This document shows positions 12,251 through 17,979 of a DNA stretch of 17,979 bases, one piece after another (the stretch's first letter is position 1; the number at the start of each line of letters is the position of its first letter). The notes below the pieces were generated by a model. That model worked only from the letters and a program-made list of their open reading frames with translations, did not search any database and had not been told where the DNA came from. The position numbers and the translations under genes are program-made. The stretch comes from an uncultured Haemophilus sp. (GTDB lineage: Bacteria > Pseudomonadota > Gammaproteobacteria > Enterobacterales > Pasteurellaceae), in contig NZ_CAJLNI010000025.1 in assembly GCF_905207935.1 (NCBI RefSeq), forward strand, positions 1 to 17,979. Direction: 5' to 3'.

Positions 12251-15200
12251 TTGTTCGTTACTTATTATTCAAACCAACCAGAAATTCAAAAGGATATTTT
12301 AGTTTCTCTGTTGGAAAATTTACCGCAACATGATCCGTTTCAATCTGACATTGTGTTGGTGCAAAGTCCAGGTATGGCACAATGGTTACAAATGGAAATT
12401 GCTAAAAAACGCGGTGTTGCAGCGAATTTCCAATTCCCCATGCCTTCCAGTTTTATTTGGAAACTTTACGCCGATAATTTGCCGAATGTTTCCACGCAAA
12501 ACCCTTTTGAAAAAGATTCAACGTTATGGCGATTAATGCGATTAATCCCAACCTTTTTACAGCAAAAAGAATTTGAACCATTAAAAAAATATTTAGCGTC
12601 TTCACCTGCATCAGAACAGCAAAAACTTTATCAATTAAGCCTAAAAGTTGCCGATTTATTTGACCAATATCTCGTCTATCGTCCCGAATGGATTGCCGCA
12701 TGGGAAGAAAATAACGATGAAAAGATCTTGGCTCAAATTAATCAGCAAAAGCAGGAGCTTTCGGCATTAAATCCTACCTTTCTTTCTCAAATTAAAGGCA
12801 ATATTCACTGGCAGGGAATTTTATGGCGAGCCTTGGTGGATGATGTCCAACGTGATTTCGATGGAAAAGCAAAACATCGTGCTGCACTCAATCAACAATT
12901 TTTAGCATTATGTCGTGATCCCAATGCGACACTCAACTTACCAGAACGTATTTTTATTTTTGGTATTCCAGCATTGCCAACGGTTTATCTCAATATTTTC
13001 CAAGGTATTTCAGCTAAAACAGATGTACATTTATTCTTCAATAATCCATGTCAAGAATATTGGGGTGATTTGCGAGATCTGAGTAAATCCTATTTATTAG
13101 AAAGACAGCGTTTCGTGCAAGAAAGTGATGATGTGAAGCCTTTAATTTCAGCCGAGCAAGTGTCATGGGAACCTGCTGACCTTGATTACACCAATCAACA
13201 AGAAGAATTGTTCAGCGGAAATCCGCTTTTAGCCTCTTGGGGAAAAATGGGACGGGATTTTCTCTATCAATTAGTGCGTGATGAGGAGAATATTCAAGCT
13301 ATTTCCCGTGATTACTATGCAGAACTTCCCGAAAAAACGTTGTTAGGGCAGATCCAAAATCAAATTTTGACGTTAAGCCATGGTGCATTAAATGTAGCGA
13401 AAAATGACCGCTCTTTGGTCGTGAAATCTTGCCATAGCGCGATGCGAGAAGTTGAAGTGCTGCATGATTATTTGTTGGATTTATTCAATCAAAATCAGCA
13501 TAAGCCAAAAGAAGAACAGATTACACCAAAAGATGTGGTGGTCATGGTTGCCGATGTTAACCAATATACGCCTTATATTCAGGCTGTCTTTGGTGCGAAT
13601 AGTGCGGATGCACCTGTTATTCCGTTCTCAATTTCTGACAGTAAATTGTCTGAAAGTGATGTGATCGTGTCGAGCTATCTTTCCCTATTAAATTTAAGAG
13701 AAAGTCAGTTTGGCGCGGAAGAAGTGTTGGCTTTATTGGATATTCCGGCTATCCGTGAACGTTTTAATATTGCCATTGCAGATCTTGAACAAATCCGTGA
13801 ATGGGTGAAAGAGTCGGGTATTCGCTTTGGTTTAGAAAAACAGCAGAATACACCGAATTTTAACGCGTGGCAGGCGGGACTTGAACGTATGACTTTAGGT
13901 TATGCGATGCGTGAAGAGCAAGGTGTTTGGCAAGACAGCCTTGGACTTGACAGTAGTTATGGATTGAAAGGGCAGTTAGTCGGTGCGGTGAATCAATTTT
14001 TTACAGCCCTAAATAAATGGCATCAAGATTTGCAAAAGGCACACAATATTGAAAAATGGCGTGAAAAATTGACCGCACTTTTGAAGGATTTCTTTGTGCA
14101 AAATGAAGAAACGGCGGATACCTTGTTTTATATTCAAGATTGTATTAATGCCTTTGCCGATGATTTGCAGGCCGTCAATTTTGAAGAAACCTTGCAGGCG
14201 GATGTCATTGCGGAAGTGATGTCTGCGCGTTTAGAAGAAACACCAAATAGCCTTCGTTTCTTAGCGGGAAAAGTGAATTTCTGTACGCTTTTACCAATGC
14301 GCTCTATTCCTTTTAAAGTGGTGTGTTTGCTCGGAATGAATGAAGCGGATTACCCACGCAGTCATACCCCAAATAGTTTTGACTTAATGCAATATCATCA
14401 TCAAAAAGGCGATCGTGTTCGTCGAGATGATGATCGTTATTTATTCCTTGAGGCTCTGCTCGCCGCAAGATCCCATTTTTATGTGAGTTATGTGGGCTCT
14501 TCAATTATTGATAATCAACCCAAAGAGCCTTCAGTATTGGTGAGCCAATTGGTTGATTATATTAATCATTATTCAGACAATGGTTTGAGAATTGAACAAC
14601 ATCCAATGACGGCATTTAGTCCAAGCAATTTCCAAAATGAAGGGAAAATTAACCGCTCTTTTGCGAAAAAATGGTTGCCGATTGCGCAATTTCAAGAAAG
14701 AAAATGTCATGAATTTGTTGTGCCGATGGGCGAAAATCAAGAGCCAATAACGGAAATTGAACTCGATCGTTTTGTGAGTTTTGTTGAAAATCCAGTGAAA
14801 TTCTTTTTTGAAAAGCAGCTTGGCGTGTATTTCCGAGATGAGGACGATCGCATTGAAGAAAGTGAAAACTTCACGTTAAATGGTTTGGATCATTATCGCA
14901 TTAGTAATGAGTTATTGCATTTAGAGGAAGCGCAATTTAACGATTATTTTGCCAAACAGCGAGTGAAAGGCATCATGCCTCGCGGCGAGTTTGCAGAAGT
15001 CTGTGCACAATCCATTCGTGCTGATGTATTGGCTTTTAAAGAGAAAATTAAGGATTATTCTTCACCACATAGTGAGAGTGTCGATTTTGTGGTGGAAACG
15101 GCACAAGGCAATATTCGCTTGTTTGGCTATATGGAGCCGTTATTTGGCGATGAAAATCAGATAATCGAATGGCGATTTGCAAAATATAAAGATCGTTATC

Positions 15201-15610
15201 GTATTCGCCCATGGCTTTATTATCTCATTCAACTGGCGACAAAAGAGAACGCTCAGCCACCACGCATTATCGCTAAAGATAAGGATTTAACATTAAAAAC
15301 AATAGAAAAATCAACCGCACTTGAGAAACTGAAAATGTATGTAGAGGCTTATTTACAAAGCCAGCAACAAATTCAGCTCATTCCAACGGAAAATATAGCG
15401 AAGTTTATTGAAAAAGATGAAAGTGCGGTCAATTTTGACAATGTTTTAACGAATATCGAATCTCTAGCGAAAGATGATAACTATGGTTATAGAAAAGCCG
15501 ATCCTTATTGGGCGAGGGTGTGGGGGCAAACGGAACAATTTAAATCGCAGGATGGTCTTTTACAATTGGTGAAACAAACCACATCTTGGTTTGGAGAAAT
15601 GTTATCTTAA
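12251..15610 (+). CDS. recC: Exodeoxyribonuclease V, gamma subunit RecC
   Basis: The 1119-residue product is full length (E. coli RecC is 1122). The N terminus MFVTYYSNQPEIQKDIL and the motif VQSPGMAQWLQMEIAKKRGV (about 37-56), then FPMPSSFIWKLY, are RecC hallmarks. The middle carries inactive helicase-like domains (EVEVLHDYLLDLF, PKDVVVMVADVNQYTPYIQAVFG, PFKVVCLLGMNEADYPR), and the C terminus the nuclease-like fold that recognises Chi. RecBCD repairs double-strand breaks and processes incoming DNA; recB and recD are not in the window. The start is TTG at 12251 with AAAAGGG seven bases before. It lies 37 bases after comQ with no terminator, so competence may raise its transcription. Three uptake signals lie within it. 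Confidence 0.97.
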   Translation: MFVTYYSNQPEIQKDILVSLLENLPQHDPFQSDIVLVQSPGMAQWLQMEIAKKRGVAANFQFPMPSSFIWKLYADNLPNVSTQNPFEKDSTLWRLMRLIPTFLQQKEFEPLKKYLASSPASEQQKLYQLSLKVADLFDQYLVYRPEWIAAWEENNDEKILAQINQQKQELSALNPTFLSQIKGNIHWQGILWRALVDDVQRDFDGKAKHRAALNQQFLALCRDPNATLNLPERIFIFGIPALPTVYLNIFQGISAKTDVHLFFNNPCQEYWGDLRDLSKSYLLERQRFVQESDDVKPLISAEQVSWEPADLDYTNQQEELFSGNPLLASWGKMGRDFLYQLVRDEENIQAISRDYYAELPEKTLLGQIQNQILTLSHGALNVAKNDRSLVVKSCHSAMREVEVLHDYLLDLFNQNQHKPKEEQITPKDVVVMVADVNQYTPYIQAVFGANSADAPVIPFSISDSKLSESDVIVSSYLSLLNLRESQFGAEEVLALLDIPAIRERFNIAIADLEQIREWVKESGIRFGLEKQQNTPNFNAWQAGLERMTLGYAMREEQGVWQDSLGLDSSYGLKGQLVGAVNQFFTALNKWHQDLQKAHNIEKWREKLTALLKDFFVQNEETADTLFYIQDCINAFADDLQAVNFEETLQADVIAEVMSARLEETPNSLRFLAGKVNFCTLLPMRSIPFKVVCLLGMNEADYPRSHTPNSFDLMQYHHQKGDRVRRDDDRYLFLEALLAARSHFYVSYVGSSIIDNQPKEPSVLVSQLVDYINHYSDNGLRIEQHPMTAFSPSNFQNEGKINRSFAKKWLPIAQFQERKCHEFVVPMGENQEPITEIELDRFVSFVENPVKFFFEKQLGVYFRDEDDRIEESENFTLNGLDHYRISNELLHLEEAQFNDYFAKQRVKGIMPRGEFAEVCAQSIRADVLAFKEKIKDYSSPHSESVDFVVETAQGNIRLFGYMEPLFGDENQIIEWRFAKYKDRYRIRPWLYYLIQLATKENAQPPRIIAKDKDLTLKTIEKSTALEKLKMYVEAYLQSQQQIQLIPTENIAKFIEKDESAVNFDNVLTNIESLAKDDNYGYRKADPYWARVWGQTEQFKSQDGLLQLVKQTTSWFGEMLS
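14072..14080 (-). repeat. DNA uptake signal core
   Basis: Perfect ACCGCACTT in recC, read as T-A-L in EKLTALLKDF. Confidence 0.9.
15314..15322 (-). repeat. DNA uptake signal core
   Basis: Perfect ACCGCACTT near the recC 3' end, read as T-A-L; opposite in direction to the copy about 100 bases downstream. Confidence 0.9.
15421..15429 (+). repeat. DNA uptake signal core
   Basis: Perfect AAGTGCGGT near the recC 3' end, read as S-A-V. Confidence 0.9.
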
Positions 15611-15653
15611 AGCGGATCTTCAGATCGAAAAGATCTTGGATTTTTGATAAGAT
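15611..15653 (+). promoter_or_regulatory. Predicted nrdR promoter with three GATC sites
   Basis: TCGAAA (15625-15630) and TAAGAT (15648-15653) are 17 bases apart, and the -10 is preceded by TGA, giving an extended -10. GATC occurs at 15615, 15623 and 15632, one overlapping the -35. GATCTT/AAGATC (15615-15620 with 15630-15635) can form a hairpin, but its tail is a poor terminator. Confidence 0.4.
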
Positions 15654-15687
15654 ACTGACTTAAGAATCATTTTGAAAAGGAGCTAAA

Positions 15688-16137
15688 ATGCGTTGTCCGT
15701 TTTGTTCAACTGAAGAAACTAAGGTGATTGACAGCCGTTTGGTTTCTGATGGGTATCAAGTGCGTCGTCGTCGGGAATGCGGGAATTGTCATGAACGCTT
15801 TACCACCTTTGAAACGGCCGAATTAGTGGTGCCAAAAATTATTAAAAATGATGGGTCACGCGAGCCGTTTAATGAAGATAAATTGCGTAGCGGTATTCAA
15901 CATGCGTTAGAAAAACGCCCTGTAAGTTCGGATGATGTGGAAAAAGCCATCAGCCATATTATTATCCAATTACGTGCGACGGGTGAGCGCGAAGTGCCAA
16001 GTCATCTCGTGGGTAAATTAGCCATGAATGAGCTGAAAGAATTAGATAAAGTGGCGTATATCCGTTTTGCATCCGTTTACCTGAGCTTTGATAATATCAA
16101 TGAATTCACCAAAGAAATTGAAAGCTTAAAGGATTAA
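15688..16137 (+). CDS. nrdR: Transcriptional repressor NrdR
   Basis: A 149-residue protein with the complete NrdR plan. An N-terminal zinc ribbon uses C3, C6, C31 and C34 (MRCPFC and ECGNC), with the basic DNA-binding segment QVRRRREC between them. An ATP-cone domain follows (about 49-139), opening VPKIIKNDGSREPFNEDKL, where dATP or ATP binding decides whether it represses ribonucleotide reductase genes. The Zn-ribbon-plus-ATP-cone length is normal. AAGGAG at 15677-15682 supports the start. It is followed one base later by ribD, the same nrdR-ribD pairing seen in E. coli. No NrdR box is apparent at its own promoter. Confidence 0.97.
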   Translation: MRCPFCSTEETKVIDSRLVSDGYQVRRRRECGNCHERFTTFETAELVVPKIIKNDGSREPFNEDKLRSGIQHALEKRPVSSDDVEKAISHIIIQLRATGEREVPSHLVGKLAMNELKELDKVAYIRFASVYLSFDNINEFTKEIESLKD

Positions 16138-16138
16138 T

Positions 16139-17269
16139 ATGAGTGACACCTTTTCCCCTGATGACGTGAAATTTATGCAACTGGCTCTTGAGCTTGCGGC
16201 AAAAGGGCAGTACACCACTACGCCGAATCCATCCGTAGGATGTGTGTTAGTTAAGAACGGTGAAATTGTCGGGAAAGGGTTTCATTTTAAAGCGGGTCAG
16301 CCTCATGCAGAGAGAATGGCGTTGGCCGATGCCGGTGAGAAAGCGAAAGGCGCAACTGCTTATGTGACGCTTGAGCCTTGTTCTCATTATGGTCGCACAC
16401 CGCCTTGTGCATTAGGTTTAATTGAGGCGGGGGTCAGTCGAGTAGTGGCTGCTATGGCGGATCCTAATCCTCAAGTGGCTGGCAAGGGCTTAAAAATGTT
16501 AGCCGATGCAGGCATACCAAGTGCGGTCAATTTATTGAATGAACAAGCGGAAGTCTTAAATAAAGGTTTTCTCAAACGTATGCGAACTGGCAAGCCTTAT
16601 GTGCAGCTAAAATTAGCCATGAGTTTAGATGGCCGAACAGCCATGGCGAGCGGTGAAAGCAAGTGGATCACTGATGAAGCAGCTCGTGCGGATGTACAAA
16701 AAATGCGAGCCAAAGCGACCGCACTTTTATCAACAAGTGCTACCGTGTTAGCCGATGATCCAAGCTTGAACGTGCGTTGGAATCAATTCCCTGATGATTT
16801 AAAAGCGGAATATGCGGAAGATACTGTGCGTCAGCCTATTCGCATAATCTTAGATTCTAAAAATCGAGTTCAACCAAGCCATCAATTATTCCATACCCAT
16901 TCGCCAGTTTGGCTTGTGGGTTCAATTCCACGAGATATGTCTGTATTCCCTGATTTCTGTGAGCAAATTTTACTGCCAGAAAACTATGATTTTGATCTAT
17001 TGATGACAGAATTCGGCAAGAGACAAGTGAATTCCGTTTGGGTAGAAGCGGGCGCCAATTTAGCGGGTAGCTTGATTGAACAACATGCTGTAGATGAATT
17101 AATCATTTATGTTGCCCCGAAACTCTTGGGAGATAACGCTCGAGGATTATGCCAACTTTCGCATTTGGAAAAACTTGCGGATGCCCCATTGTGGCAACTG
17201 CAAGAATGTGAAAGAATTGGGGATGATTTAAAGCTCAGTTATTTACCTAACTTATTAATAAAAGAATAA
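16139..17269 (+). CDS. ribD: Bifunctional riboflavin deaminase/reductase RibD
   Basis: A 376-residue fusion of two enzymes. Residues about 8-145 are the deaminase of the cytidine-deaminase fold: zinc ligands H56 with catalytic E58 (PHAERMALAD), C81 and C90 (TLEPCSHYGRTPPCALGLIEAG). Residues about 150-370 are the reductase, with QLKLAMSLDGRTAMASGESKWIT for substrate and NADPH contacts and WVEAGANLAGSLIEQ towards the end. It carries out the second and third steps of riboflavin synthesis from GTP. AAGG lies about six bases before the ATG. The remaining ribE and nusB that follow ribD in E. coli are absent; degS follows. Confidence 0.97.
   Translation: MSDTFSPDDVKFMQLALELAAKGQYTTTPNPSVGCVLVKNGEIVGKGFHFKAGQPHAERMALADAGEKAKGATAYVTLEPCSHYGRTPPCALGLIEAGVSRVVAAMADPNPQVAGKGLKMLADAGIPSAVNLLNEQAEVLNKGFLKRMRTGKPYVQLKLAMSLDGRTAMASGESKWITDEAARADVQKMRAKATALLSTSATVLADDPSLNVRWNQFPDDLKAEYAEDTVRQPIRIILDSKNRVQPSHQLFHTHSPVWLVGSIPRDMSVFPDFCEQILLPENYDFDLLMTEFGKRQVNSVWVEAGANLAGSLIEQHAVDELIIYVAPKLLGDNARGLCQLSHLEKLADAPLWQLQECERIGDDLKLSYLPNLLIKE
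16519..16527 (+). repeat. DNA uptake signal core
   Basis: Perfect AAGTGCGGT in ribD, read as S-A-V at the end of the deaminase domain. Confidence 0.9.
16718..16726 (-). repeat. DNA uptake signal core
   Basis: Perfect ACCGCACTT in ribD, read as T-A-L in the reductase domain. Confidence 0.9.
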
Positions 17270-17272
17270 AAA

Positions 17273-17979
17273 ATGTTTAAAAAACTTTTCCATTCCGCCC
17301 TTTGGGGGCTTGCTGCGGCAGGTGTTATTTTATTTGCCGTTCCTAAGCTCAATAACAGCAGCCTTTTCTCTGCTGATGATATCGTTTCGTTCAATAGCGC
17401 CGTGAGAATTGCTTCTCCTGCCGTGGTGAATGTGTACAACCGATCTTTTTCTTCTGCCAGTATTAATGATAGCGATCAATTACAGGTAAATAACTTAGGT
17501 TCTGGCGTGATTATGACCAAAGACGGTTATATTCTCACCAATAAACACGTTATCCAAAATGCTGATCAAATTGTGGTGGCACTGCAAAACGGTAATATTT
17601 ATGAAGCGAATTTAATCGGTTCGGATAATTTGACGGATCTTGCGGTATTAAAAATCAAAGCAACCAATCTTTCTACCATTCCACAAAATAAAGAACGCCA
17701 AGTACGAGTTGGTGATATTGCTCTTGCTATTGGTAACCCGTATAACCTCGGTCAAAGTGTTTCCCAAGGGATTATCAGTGCGGTAGGGCGTAGTGCCGTA
17801 GGGGATTCTTTAGGTCGTCAAAACTTTATTCAAACAGATGCTTCGATTAACCGCGGTAACTCTGGTGGCGCGTTGATTAACTCAGCAGGTGAATTAGTCG
17901 GGATCAGCACGTTAAGTATTGGTAAAACAGCCAATGAAATTGCAGAAGGACTGAATTTTGCGATTCCAATTAGCATTGC
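17273..17979 (+). CDS. degS: Site-1 periplasmic protease DegS (5' part, cut by window edge)
   Basis: The first 235 codons are present. Residues about 5-23 are an uncleaved membrane anchor (LFHSALWGLAAAGVILFAV), which with the absence of the long Q-linker marks DegS and not soluble DegQ/DegP. The trypsin-like domain shows the full catalytic triad: H92 in LTNKHVI, D122 in LTDLAVL and S197 in GNSGGAL, with DLGSGVIMT-type and AIGNPYNLGQSVSQGIISA family segments between. The C-terminal PDZ domain lies beyond the window. DegS senses misfolded outer-membrane proteins and begins RseA cleavage to free sigma E. The ATG is 3 bases after the ribD stop with no strong ribosome site, so translation is probably coupled to ribD. 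Confidence 0.93.
   Translation, partial: MFKKLFHSALWGLAAAGVILFAVPKLNNSSLFSADDIVSFNSAVRIASPAVVNVYNRSFSSASINDSDQLQVNNLGSGVIMTKDGYILTNKHVIQNADQIVVALQNGNIYEANLIGSDNLTDLAVLKIKATNLSTIPQNKERQVRVGDIALAIGNPYNLGQSVSQGIISAVGRSAVGDSLGRQNFIQTDASINRGNSGGALINSAGELVGISTLSIGKTANEIAEGLNFAIPISI

Noticed and set aside
15615..15645. Hairpin after recC as a rho-independent terminator
   Set aside because: The stem is only 5-6 bases, alternative pairings compete, and bases separate it from the T run; the promoter reading fits better.
1..17979. CRISPR arrays, insertion sequences, prophage, tRNA or rRNA genes
   Set aside because: No regularly spaced repeats, transposase motifs, phage genes or tRNA-like cloverleaf sequences were seen; the only recurring sequences are uptake signals and the Gly-codon tract.

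Overview
This window is chromosomal DNA from a member of the Pasteurellaceae, almost certainly genus Haemophilus. The signs are low G+C, 16 perfect copies of the Haemophilus-type DNA uptake signal core AAGTGCGGT (either strand), a P5-type OmpA, a competence operon of the comNOPQ type directly followed by recC, and a perfect CRP-S (Sxy-dependent) site. The OmpA differs from the H. influenzae P5 sequence I recall, and to my recollection the blocks ompA/grxD, thi/bio and suhB/com/recC lie at separate loci in H. influenzae Rd. H. parainfluenzae or a close relative therefore fits better (inference). I see no insertion sequence, phage, CRISPR array, tRNA or rRNA, so this looks like core genome.

Layout. 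1-568 (minus): 5' part of a large FAD-linked oxidase (ydiJ), cut by the window edge. 569-967: divergent gap with a free-standing terminator-like hairpin, the ompA promoter and a long folded ompA leader. 968-2041: ompA, ended by a UUCG-loop terminator. 2143-3976: lemA and two TPM-domain genes, a poorly understood envelope cassette. 4052-4378: grxD (CGFS monothiol glutaredoxin) with its own promoter and terminator. 4440-7882: thiamine uptake operon thiBPQ behind a predicted CRP site, a sigma70 promoter and a TPP riboswitch whose downstream RNA can pair over the thiB start codon. 7956-8972: bioB, on the same strand with no terminator before it. 8979-9009: a converging pair of uptake signals that forms a bidirectional terminator between bioB and suhB.

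9018-9818 (minus): suhB, with a perfect -10 box and a boxA-like element in its short leader, as expected for a Nus-factor gene controlled through its own leader. 10019-12213: comNOPQ, four overlapping minor-pseudopilin genes behind a perfect CRP-S site. 12251-15610: recC with a TTG start just downstream of comQ, so DNA uptake and recombination genes are adjacent and may be co-transcribed. 15688-17979: nrdR, ribD and the start of degS, closely spaced.

The most rewarding points are regulatory: the TPP switch platform and CRP site before thiB, the suhB boxA, the CRP-S site before comN, a hairpin over the recC ribosome site, and three GATC sites at the predicted nrdR promoter. The least understood protein system is the lemA-TPM-TPM cassette. 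I found no clear evidence for a wholly new system.
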